DNA from: an uncultured Christensenellaceae bacterium
GTDB taxonomy: Bacteria > Bacillota > Clostridia > Christensenellales > Pumilibacteraceae
NCBI GenBank assembly: GCA_910588155.1
Contig: CAJUPB010000012.1
Span: 11,356 to 75,355 of the forward strand
Direction of reading: 5' to 3'
Length of the DNA stretch: 64,000 nucleotides
Below, piece by piece: positions 57,644 to 64,000 of this stretch (its first letter is position 1; the number at the start of each line of letters is the position of its first letter). The translations under genes were made by a program, and so were the position numbers. The notes under the pieces were generated by a model that saw only the letters and a list, made by a program, of their open reading frames with translations, was not told the DNA's origin and made no database searches.

Positions 57644-59092
57644 ATGAACAGAGTAGTGACCGTCGGACAAATGCGCGAGTGCGAAACGCAAGCAGCAAAA
57701 ATAGGTCTGAACGAAGACATATTGATAGAAAACGCCGCGGCGTCTATGTTGGGCGCAATCGAGGGCGAACTCGGCAGGAAAAACAAAATCGCGGTTGTGA
57801 TTGGCTGCGGCAACAACGGGGCGGACGGAGCCAGTTTGGCGCGTTTGCTTATGCTGAAAGGATATAGGACGGATGCCGTGAAAGCGGGAGAAAAGAGCAA
57901 TGCCGCCGTGAAAAGCAGGCTTGCGGCATTTGCGGCTCTCGGCGGCAGAATATACACTTTGCGCGAATTTGAAAAACGTGCCGACTTGTACGACGTTATA
58001 ATAGACGCCGTGTTCGGAGTGGGACTGAACAGGGCGGCGGACGGCGAATTCAAAACAGCTATTGAGCTTATCAACGGCGTCGGAGCAAAGGTCATTGCGG
58101 CGGATATTCCTTCGGGGCTTTGTGCTGACAGCGGAAAGGCTTTGGGGTGCGCCGTCAAAGCAGATATTACGGTTACGTTTTCGGCTTACAAATACGGACA
58201 TTTTTTGGGGGACGGCGCGGATTTTTGCGGCAGAGTCAAAGTTGTGAATATCGGCATACCGGTGTCCGTCGGGGCGATTTTGTGCGAGGACGAAACGCCG
58301 CGGTTGCCTTCGAGAAAGAGAGTTGCGCACAAAGGCGATTACGGCAGAGTGTGCATTATCGGAGGCTGCCCCACGATGACGGGCGCGCCGCAATTGTGCG
58401 CTTTAAGCGCATTAAAAAACGGCGCGGGACTGGTGACAATTTGTGTCGCCCGTTCTTTGAAAGATGCGTTTTATGACAAGGTAAAAGAAGCCACGCTTGC
58501 ATTTTTGCCCGATAAAGACGGTTATATCGCTTTTGACGAAATTGCTTTGCGGGAGCTGACGCAAAATGCGGACGTAGTGGCTTTGGGAATGGGGATGGGC
58601 GCAAACGAAGATTTGCCCGATATATTAGGATATTTGTGCCGCAATTTCGAAGGAACGGTCATACTCGACGCAGACGCTTTGAACGCCGTCAAAGGACGTG
58701 ACGATATTTTCGAAGGTCATAAATGCCGGCTCGTGCTGACTCCGCACAGAGGCGAGTTCCGCCGTTTGTTCGGGGAATGCGACGAGAGCAAAATAATAGA
58801 CAGAACAAGAGAGGTCGCAAAAAAGCTGAACGCCGTTGTCGTGAACAAATCCAATTGTACCGTCATAAGCGACGGTGAGCGCGTTTATATAAACGCGGCA
58901 GGTTCTCCCGCTATGGCAAAGGGCGGAAGCGGCGATGCGTTGGCAGGCGCGATTGCGGCGCTTTCGGCGAGATTGGATATCGCGGAAGCCGCAGCAAAGG
59001 CCTGTTATATTATGGGAAAGGCGGGAGAAAAAGCGTCGCAAGAGCTCGGGGAAAATTCCGTGCTGGTTTCCGAATCAATCGACTTAATATAA
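57644..59092 (+). CDS. nnr: Bifunctional NAD(P)H-hydrate repair enzyme (epimerase and ADP/ATP-dependent dehydratase)
   Basis: This enzyme repairs hydrated NADH and NADPH: the N-terminal YjeF domain epimerises R to S form, and the C-terminal kinase-like domain dehydrates it with ADP or ATP. The 482-residue protein has GCGNNGADGASLARLLMLKGY (about residues 50-70) and ADIPSGLCADSGKALG in the first half, and VCIIGGCPTMTGAPQL, ILDADALNAVKG, LTPHRGEFRRLFG and the late GGSGDALAGAIAAL loop in the second. GTAGGGAGCAAAT precedes the ATG. It closes the operon, with a terminator 20 bases after the stop. Confidence 0.95.
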   Translation: MNRVVTVGQMRECETQAAKIGLNEDILIENAAASMLGAIEGELGRKNKIAVVIGCGNNGADGASLARLLMLKGYRTDAVKAGEKSNAAVKSRLAAFAALGGRIYTLREFEKRADLYDVIIDAVFGVGLNRAADGEFKTAIELINGVGAKVIAADIPSGLCADSGKALGCAVKADITVTFSAYKYGHFLGDGADFCGRVKVVNIGIPVSVGAILCEDETPRLPSRKRVAHKGDYGRVCIIGGCPTMTGAPQLCALSALKNGAGLVTICVARSLKDAFYDKVKEATLAFLPDKDGYIAFDEIALRELTQNADVVALGMGMGANEDLPDILGYLCRNFEGTVILDADALNAVKGRDDIFEGHKCRLVLTPHRGEFRRLFGECDESKIIDRTREVAKKLNAVVVNKSNCTVISDGERVYINAAGSPAMAKGGSGDALAGAIAALSARLDIAEAAAKACYIMGKAGEKASQELGENSVLVSESIDLI

Positions 59093-59112
59093 ATCAATAA
59101 AGGTGTTTCAAG

Positions 59113-59141
59113 CGCTTCGCAAGATTTTGCGGGGCGTTTTT
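59113..59141 (+). terminator. Terminator of the acpS-nnr operon
   Basis: CGCTTCGCAA (59113-59122) pairs with TTGCGGGGCG (59127-59136), two G-U pairs, then five T. Confidence 0.85.
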
Positions 59142-59191
59142 GTTATTACGCGTAAATATTTTGTTTCGCACTATATAAATCGAAAAAATTG

Positions 59192-59208
59192 TTATACTAA
59201 CAGTATAA
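59192..59208. promoter_or_regulatory. Palindromic operator of mazEF
   Basis: TTATACT-AAC-AGTATAA is a perfect 7+7 palindrome 26 bases before the antitoxin start and overlaps a likely -10 box TATACT (59193-59198). A clear -35 partner was not found. It fits an autorepressor site for the ribbon-helix-helix antitoxin. Confidence 0.65.
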
Positions 59209-59234
59209 GTTATAAAAAAGGGGTAATAAATATC

Positions 59235-59441
59235 GTGAGCAAATACGTTATAGAGGTGGACACGGAGTTGGAAAGGATACTCGCAAGCGGCGCGAGAGAG
59301 CGCAATATGAGCGTGGAACAACTGATTCGACTTTTGTTGCACCGTTTTGCCATCGACCCGCATAGCATAAAAGCAGAGGATATGAAAGACGGCTACGAAG
59401 CTTGCGGCGAATTGAATTTGCAGTGGGCGAATTTGAAATAA
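59235..59441 (+). CDS. mazE: MazE/EndoAI-type ribbon-helix-helix antitoxin
   Basis: A 68-residue protein placed just before a MazF toxin. The start SKYVIEVDTELERILASGARERNMSVEQLIRLLLHRF is a ribbon-helix-helix DNA-binding fold, and the end MKDGYEACGELNLQWANLK matches the C-terminal toxin-binding tail of EndoAI-like antitoxins (M-x-x-G-Y...iNl). GTG 59235 is chosen because AAAAAAGGGG lies 11 bases upstream; a long frame from 59103 runs through the terminator and is rejected. It should neutralise MazF and repress its own operon at the palindrome upstream. Confidence 0.87.
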   Translation: MSKYVIEVDTELERILASGARERNMSVEQLIRLLLHRFAIDPHSIKAEDMKDGYEACGELNLQWANLK

Positions 59442-59465
59442 TACGAAGAGGTAATCGAAACCCGA

Positions 59466-59813
59466 ATGGAACAGGTGAAACGGGGACAGATATATTATGC
59501 CGATTTGAGCCCGGTCGTAGGCTCGGAGCAGGGCGGAACCCGTCCCGTTCTCGTCATACAAAACGACGTCGGCAACAAGTATTCACCGACGGTAATTGCC
59601 TGTGCCGTGACCTCGCAGCTTACAAAGGCAAAATTGCCGACGCATATAGAGGTGCGGCAAGGGCAGTTCGGGCTGCCGAAAGATTCGGTGATTTTATTGG
59701 AACAAATACGCACGCTGGACAAACGCAGACTCAAAGAAAGGCTGGGGCAGCTTGACGCCGAAACAATGTCGAAGGTGGACAGAGCCATTTTGATATCGCT
59801 GGGTTTTGTGTGA
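59466..59813 (+). CDS. mazF: MazF/EndoA-family mRNA interferase toxin
   Basis: A 115-residue sequence-specific endoribonuclease toxin of the MazF/NdoA type. Family motifs are VKRGQIYYADLSPVVGSEQGG-T-RPVLVIQND, AVTSQLTKAKLPTHIEV, and VILLEQIRTLDKRRLKERLG with the catalytic Arg in the first and Thr in the second. Chromosomal copies in Firmicutes usually cut RNA at a UACAU-like site, but the target cannot be read here. It is 24 bases after the antitoxin stop and ends before its own terminator, so mazEF is a separate unit from the ger operon. Confidence 0.95.
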   Translation: MEQVKRGQIYYADLSPVVGSEQGGTRPVLVIQNDVGNKYSPTVIACAVTSQLTKAKLPTHIEVRQGQFGLPKDSVILLEQIRTLDKRRLKERLGQLDAETMSKVDRAILISLGFV

Positions 59814-59832
59814 TAAAAACAGTATATATTCG

Positions 59833-59863
59833 GACGCTCGTTGCGTAAACGGGCGTCTTTTTT
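59833..59863 (+). terminator. Terminator of mazEF
   Basis: GACGCTCG (59833-59840) pairs with CGGGCGTC (59850-59857), one G-U pair, followed by six T. Confidence 0.88.
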
Positions 59864-59893
59864 GTTTGCGACATAAAATTGCGCTGTCATACG

Positions 59894-59899
59894 CATACT
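59894..59899 (+). promoter_or_regulatory. Possible forespore-type -10 box of the ger operon
   Basis: CATACT matches the -10 of sigma-G promoters, the class that reads ger operons in Bacillus; ATA at 59873-59875 fits only part of a -35. It ends 6 bases before the gerA ATG. Confidence 0.35.
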
Positions 59900-59905
59900 T
59901 TTCGT

Positions 59906-61318
59906 ATGGAACAAGCAGACAGATTTCAAAAACTATTCGAGGAGGGGTGCAACGTCGTTCGCAGAGATTTTACTTGCGGAAAAAAGAATGCGGCGCTGTT
60001 TTTCAATCCCGACCTTACCGACGCCGAAGCTTTGCGCGATTTCATTCGAGCGGCGCAAAACGGCGGCAGAAGCATATCCGATATAGACAAAAGTGTCATT
60101 TTCATTTCGGAAACTCAAATCGTTGAGAGCGAAAATGAGGCGATGCAGTCGGTGCTTTCGGGCGACGGCGCTTTCTTTTTGGACGGCGAAACGGACATAC
60201 TCGTAATCGAAGCAAAAAAATACGATAAACGTGCCGTTATGGAGCCGCCAACCGAAACCGTGGTCAGAGGACCGAGAGAGGGCTTCACGGAGGACATAAA
60301 AACGAATATGTCGCTTTTGCAGCGCAGATTCAAATCGCCGAAGCTGTGTATGGAAAAACTGACCGTCGGCGAACAGTCCAAAACGGCGGTTACGGTGGTT
60401 TATTTGAGTTCCGTCGCGGACGAAAAAATCGTACGCGAAGTTATCGAAAAAATCGAAAACATCAAAATCGATGCGCTAATCGATTCAAATTATCTCGTTC
60501 CTTATCTCGAAAAAAGCCCGTACTCGATGTTCAAGCAGGTGGGTTTTACGGAAAAACCCGACGTTGCCGCGGCGAAGATAGCAGAAGGAAGAGTGGCTGT
60601 CATAACCGACGGTTCGCCTATGGTGCTGACGCTGCCGTTTCTGCTTGCCGAAGATTTTCAATCGGGCGACGACTATTACGAACGCAGCGGCTTTACGTCT
60701 TTTTTGCGTATCGTTCGTTTGCTCGCAATATTTTTCGCGGTGTTGCTTCCGGGCGTGTACGTCGCTTTTCAGGTGTTCCATTACGATATGTTGCCGAATA
60801 AGTTTTTGATAACGCTGATGAACGCCGTGAAAGGCGTGCCGCTGCCGCCTATGTGGGAAATGATGTTCGTGCTGCTGCTGTTCGAAATAATTCGCGACGC
60901 CAGCGTGCGTATGCCGCGTGCCGTCAGTATGGCGATGAGTATAGTGGGCGCAATAGTTCTCGGCGATACCGCGGTAAAAGCCGGACTCGTGAGTTCGCCT
61001 TCGGTAATGCTTGCCGCGCTTTCGAGCATAGCGCTTTTCACCGCGCCGAACGAAGTGGGAACAATGAGCTTGCTGCGAATGATTGTGACGTTGGCGGGCG
61101 GTATCGCGGGCGCGCTCGGCATAATAATAGTGGGAATATATGTCGTGCATTATCTGTGCCGTATGGATTGCTACGGCAGCCCGTATCTTGCTCCGTTCGC
61201 GCCTATGATTGCTTCGGATTTGAAGGACGGCGTCACGCTTTCTCCGCGCAAGGATATGAAGAAAAGACCTTTCGGCATACCCACGTCAAACCGCATGCGA
61301 GAGGGAAAACAAGGATAG
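59906..61318 (+). CDS. Spore germination receptor subunit A (GerA family)
   Basis: A 470-residue GerA-type subunit of a nutrient germinant receptor in the spore inner membrane. A long hydrophilic N-terminal domain (to about residue 265, with KKNAALFFNPDLTDAEALRDF and TEDIKTNMSLLQRRFKSPKL) leads to five or six membrane helices containing the GerA signatures VITDGSPMVLTLPFLLAEDFQ, LFEIIRDASVRMPRAV, and VVGAIVLGDTAVKAGLVSSPSV-like segments. The C-terminal part ends with RKDMKKRPFG-type sequence common in the family. ATG 59906 has no ribosome site and lies 6 bases after a CATACT box. gerB and gerC follow. The germinant is unknown. Confidence 0.93.
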   Translation: MEQADRFQKLFEEGCNVVRRDFTCGKKNAALFFNPDLTDAEALRDFIRAAQNGGRSISDIDKSVIFISETQIVESENEAMQSVLSGDGAFFLDGETDILVIEAKKYDKRAVMEPPTETVVRGPREGFTEDIKTNMSLLQRRFKSPKLCMEKLTVGEQSKTAVTVVYLSSVADEKIVREVIEKIENIKIDALIDSNYLVPYLEKSPYSMFKQVGFTEKPDVAAAKIAEGRVAVITDGSPMVLTLPFLLAEDFQSGDDYYERSGFTSFLRIVRLLAIFFAVLLPGVYVAFQVFHYDMLPNKFLITLMNAVKGVPLPPMWEMMFVLLLFEIIRDASVRMPRAVSMAMSIVGAIVLGDTAVKAGLVSSPSVMLAALSSIALFTAPNEVGTMSLLRMIVTLAGGIAGALGIIIVGIYVVHYLCRMDCYGSPYLAPFAPMIASDLKDGVTLSPRKDMKKRPFGIPTSNRMREGKQG

Positions 61319-61333
61319 AAAAGGGGAGAAAAT

Positions 61334-62485
61334 ATGTTTTCGTCAACGCTTACAACAAATATCTCGTCTGCGCGCGAGGGTGACCGACCCAAGGCGGTAT
61401 CGTCTTTTCAGCTGGTCTGTATGACGTTTGTCATCGGACTCGGATTGAATATGCTGAACCTGCCCGCACTGCTCGTTATGGAGGGAGGCAGGGACGGTTG
61501 GATTACTATGCTGATTCTCTCCGTGTTCGACTGCGCGGCACTGTATTGCACGCTTGCCGTTATGGATTACTTGAAGAAGGGCAATTTCAACGGCAAGGCA
61601 TATCGTGTCTTGAAGATAATTTTCGGCGTCGTGCTTTTTCTGTGGACACTGTGCAAACTTATGTTGCTGGTCGGAGAAGCCAGACTGTTTTTCGGAAAAA
61701 CGGTTTTCGACAATCTCGATTGGTTGGTATTCCTCGGTCTGCTGTGCGGACTTTCCGCCATACTCGGCGGAGGAGGAGCGAGAGGTTTGGGCAGGCTTTG
61801 CGAACTTTTGTTGCCTATTGCCGTAGTCACGGTCATAGTGATTGTGTTGACTGCGTTTTCGGGAGACATCGATTACGGAAATGTTTTTCCGATACTTCAC
61901 AATAATGGCGCGGCGTTGAAAAGCCCTTTGAAATTTGCGCTTTGGACGGGAAATTATCCCATTCTTTTCGGATTTTTCCGAAACGTGGAATTTAAAAAAC
62001 ATACGAAGCTTTTCAGTGTTTCCGCGGCTGCCGCATCGGGAGCGTTGGCGACGGCTCTGACGTTTGCTCTGTCTGCGGCTTACGGTTCCGTGACGCAATT
62101 GATTTATTACGGCAATAACGCCGCGGATATGAATCAGTACGTCAGCAATTATAATTTCGGACGTATCGACCTCATAGTGTTTACAGTGTGGTCGGTGGTA
62201 TTGCTTGTCGAAACGGGTCTGTTTCAGCACTGCTGCGCGCGAGCGCTTTCGGGAATTATCGGCATAAAGAAACCGTGGCTGTACAGTTGGCTGTCCGCTC
62301 TTGCCGTATATATTTTGATGCATACCGTTGCGCCCTGCGACGTTCGGCTTTTCAACTTTGCGACGGTTTATGCCGCGCCGTTGGCGATAGGAGTGCAAAT
62401 TTTGCCGTTTGTCGTCGCGGCTGTCTGTTTGGTTGTGTGGGGAGTCAAGAGAATACGGGAGGGTAAGAACGGTGACAAAGCGTAA
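61334..62485 (+). CDS. Spore germination receptor subunit B (GerB permease family)
   Basis: A 383-residue GerB-type subunit, related to amino-acid permeases of the APC superfamily and thought to bind the germinant. About ten membrane helices follow a 22-residue soluble start (MFSSTLTTNISSAREGDRPK); readable segments are VSSFQLVCMTFVIGLGLNML, LWTLCKLMLLVGEARLFFG and LKFALWTGNYPILFGFFRNV. AAAAGGGGAGAAAAT precedes the ATG at 61334. It starts 15 bases after gerA and overlaps gerC by 14 bases. Confidence 0.9.
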   Translation: MFSSTLTTNISSAREGDRPKAVSSFQLVCMTFVIGLGLNMLNLPALLVMEGGRDGWITMLILSVFDCAALYCTLAVMDYLKKGNFNGKAYRVLKIIFGVVLFLWTLCKLMLLVGEARLFFGKTVFDNLDWLVFLGLLCGLSAILGGGGARGLGRLCELLLPIAVVTVIVIVLTAFSGDIDYGNVFPILHNNGAALKSPLKFALWTGNYPILFGFFRNVEFKKHTKLFSVSAAAASGALATALTFALSAAYGSVTQLIYYGNNAADMNQYVSNYNFGRIDLIVFTVWSVVLLVETGLFQHCCARALSGIIGIKKPWLYSWLSALAVYILMHTVAPCDVRLFNFATVYAAPLAIGVQILPFVVAAVCLVVWGVKRIREGKNGDKA

Positions 62486-63773
62486 ACAGCTTATATTTTA
62501 TAAAGTCGCGGTCATAGGCGTTGCGCTGCTGTTTCTGTTCTATCCCGGAATCGCGGACAAGCAGCCGCAGATAGACGCGCGCGTGATGATAACGGCAATC
62601 GGCGTCGATAAAACGGAACAGGACAAAATAATGATAACGGCGGCAATAAGCGTGGCAAGCGGCGGCGGAGAGAGCAGCGGCGGAAAAGAAACCACGGCAA
62701 GCGCGGAAGGCGATGATTTGAGCGATGCGATAGATTCGCTCGCCCGAGCTCTCGGCAAAGACGCGCAATTGTCGCACTGCGGATTGGTGGCGTTCGGACG
62801 CGAGCTTTGTATGAGCGGAGTGGAAGAAGAGGTCAGCTATCTCGTGGCGTCGGGACTGATTTCCGACGGGGCGTCCGTGATAGCCGCCGACGGAACGGCG
62901 GAGGAGTTTATTGACGGTGCGGCGGGTTTGTCGGAATCCGCAGCATTCTCGCTAGGCAGCTTTTTGTCATTTTCCGTGGAGAATGCGCAAATACCTATGG
63001 TGTCGCTGCTTCGTTTTGCATCAAATTGCGGAAGCGTCGGCAAAGGGGCATATCTGCCCGTCGTCAAAATGGGACCGGGAGGCAGTAACAGCGGAAGCGG
63101 AGAGCAAAGCGGCGGACAGGGCGGCGGACAAAAAGAACAGGGCGGCGGTCAAGACAGTCAATCGCAGGGCGAGCAGGGCGGAGAACAAGGCGGCGGTCAA
63201 AAAGAGCAAAGCGGAGACAGCAGTGGCGGCAGTCAGGAGGCGCAAATAGCGTCTGCCGAAAAAGCGCTTATTTTCAAGGACTATAAAGGCGTCGCGGAGT
63301 TCGACGAAGATACCACTTTGGCTATCACTTGGCAGGACCCGCAGTCGGACAGGGGGCTTGTAAAGCTGGACAAATTCGAATACGACGGCGAAAACCTGGG
63401 GCAGTTTTCTTTCAAGATGAAGAAAAAAGGAATTTCCGTCAAGGCGAAATTCGAAGAAGACAAACCTGTCATCATTGTTAAAATCAAAGCGCAGTTGGAA
63501 ACGGAAGACAACCACAAACTGTCGGAAAAACAAGAAAAAGGCTTTACCGAAAAACAGCTTATGGACGCACTGCGAGATAAGTTGAAAGAATATATCGACA
63601 AACAGATAAAGAACGGTTGGGAAAAAGCCAAGGAAGTAAAAGTCGACCCGTTCAAATACGATGCCCGACTGTATCGCAAAAATGCCAAAAAGTATGAACA
63701 AACTTTGAGCGGAACCGACGCGCTGTTTGAAAAGCTCGAATTAAGGACCGATATCGATTTGCTGATAATATAA
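62472..63773 (+). CDS. Spore germination receptor subunit C (Ger(x)C family), without lipobox
   Basis: A 433-residue GerC-type subunit. The first 30 residues hold one membrane segment (KVAVIGVALLFLFYPGIADKQ), after which comes ARVMITAIGVDKTEQDKIMITAAISV, the family core, and the C-terminal domain with KEYIDKQIKNGWEKAKEV. GerC proteins are normally lipoproteins with a Cys before a W-D-x-R-E-I motif; here that place reads YPGIADKQPQID and no Cys is present, so it is likely held by an uncleaved membrane segment. A 55-residue Gly/Gln/Ser-rich insert (about residues 200-255) separates the domains. GTG 62472 follows GGGAGGG; the frame upstream lies within gerB. Confidence 0.88.
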   Translation: MTKRKQLIFYKVAVIGVALLFLFYPGIADKQPQIDARVMITAIGVDKTEQDKIMITAAISVASGGGESSGGKETTASAEGDDLSDAIDSLARALGKDAQLSHCGLVAFGRELCMSGVEEEVSYLVASGLISDGASVIAADGTAEEFIDGAAGLSESAAFSLGSFLSFSVENAQIPMVSLLRFASNCGSVGKGAYLPVVKMGPGGSNSGSGEQSGGQGGGQKEQGGGQDSQSQGEQGGEQGGGQKEQSGDSSGGSQEAQIASAEKALIFKDYKGVAEFDEDTTLAITWQDPQSDRGLVKLDKFEYDGENLGQFSFKMKKKGISVKAKFEEDKPVIIVKIKAQLETEDNHKLSEKQEKGFTEKQLMDALRDKLKEYIDKQIKNGWEKAKEVKVDPFKYDARLYRKNAKKYEQTLSGTDALFEKLELRTDIDLLII

Positions 63774-63782
63774 CGCGATTTG

Positions 63783-63817
63783 AAAAAGGAATGACGGGAT
63801 TTTAGTCGTTCCTTTTT
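63783..63817 (+). terminator. Terminator of the gerABC operon
   Basis: AAAAAGGAATGAC pairs with GTCGTTCCTTTTT (one G-U pair) around a 9-base loop. Confidence 0.9.
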
Positions 63818-63887
63818 CCGTTGTTGAAATAAAGTTGCAATATCGGTAACTTTTTATAAAAAAAGATGAAATATTTGTGAAAAATAC

Positions 63888-63917
63888 TTGACAGACGGAT
63901 ATAATATATGTTATTAT
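63888..63917 (+). promoter_or_regulatory. Strong promoter at the right edge, possibly of an rRNA operon
   Basis: TTGACA (63888-63893) is followed after 18 bases by TATTAT (63912-63917). The transcript, to the window end, has no start codon with a ribosome site; GCACCTTGACAAATAAATAG (63948-63967) resembles conserved sequences around rRNA genes in Clostridia. Whether 16S rRNA follows cannot be seen here. Confidence 0.5.
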
Positions 63918-64000
63918 ATCAAGGCTGTCCCTATGTGGACAAGCGTGCACCTTGACAAATAAATAGGAAAAAGTAGTCAAAAAGACTTTATAGGAAAAAT

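Noticed and set aside
59103..59234. Long N-terminal extension of the MazE-like antitoxin
   Set aside because: It would run through the terminator of the upstream operon and the palindromic operator; the SD favours the GTG at 59235.
1..64000. CRISPR array, complete insertion sequence, prophage or replication origin
   Set aside because: No spaced direct repeats, transposase, phage structural gene or DnaA-box cluster was seen; the recombinase remnant at 51637 is the only mobile-element trace.

Overview
The window reads as chromosome of an endospore-forming, Gram-positive bacterium of the Clostridia type, probably an uncultured gut lineage (inference). The main evidence is a dense set of sporulation and germination genes: veg, a SPOCS/LysM protein, spoIIR, sleB-ypeB, a SpoVB-like flippase, a CotF-type coat pair and a gerA-gerB-gerC operon. 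The secA-prfB order, near-consensus sigma-A promoters (TTGACA-17-TATAAT), AGGAGG ribosome sites and BspA-type leucine-rich repeats agree with this. No CRISPR array, rRNA gene or complete insertion sequence is visible.

Layout. 1-6451 is a housekeeping run (3' part of secA, prfB, tsaD, mnmA, an MGMT-like gene, mrp). 6470-15047 holds an odd dehydrogenase, a LytTR response regulator with a GHKL sensor kinase, a lipoprotein gene interrupted at a run of 11 C, and a membrane-anchored permuted GH3 glycosidase. 15058-22436 carries ilvC, a DUF815 ATPase, pckA, an acetyltransferase, a membrane protein, an acidic zinc-ribbon protein and an intracellular-looking LRR protein. 22526-29059 is the spore/isoprenoid cluster veg, SPOCS-LysM, ispE, spoIIR, sleB, ypeB and a thioredoxin-reductase-like gene. 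29110-31887 has a structured leader with a small upstream ORF before corA, a zinc-ribbon protein, a nitroreductase, and a small XRE repressor facing two Cys-rich proteins across three palindromes. A 1679-residue membrane-anchored protein fills 31931-36970. 37229-39934 is the ATP-grasp / alpha-E / transglutaminase trio. 39967-42783 is dnaX, ybaB, recR and initiator tRNA-Met. 42833-47945 has an ECF S component, a SpoVB-like flippase and a transglutaminase lipoprotein.

48071-51837 is visibly richer in A+T and looks accessory: HxlR regulator and radical SAM gene, membrane-bound XRE protein, Sel1-repeat protein, and the degraded end of a large serine recombinase. 51957-63773 returns to core content: lipid kinase, CCA-transferase-like gene, PHP phosphoesterase, two coat genes, recX, P1-family peptidase, acpS, NAD(P)HX repair enzyme, mazEF, and gerABC. 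The right edge has a strong promoter and a sequence that may be an rRNA operon leader.

The most unusual points are: the C11 tract that switches off a surface lipoprotein next to its likely partner glycosidase; four or five genes whose start codon lies only 6-9 bases after a good -10 box with no ribosome site (leaderless mRNAs); a three-operator XRE switch driving two Cys-rich paralogues; mutually exclusive hairpins plus a leader peptide before corA; and the giant repeat-rich anchored protein. Positions and motifs were read by eye; no database search was run.
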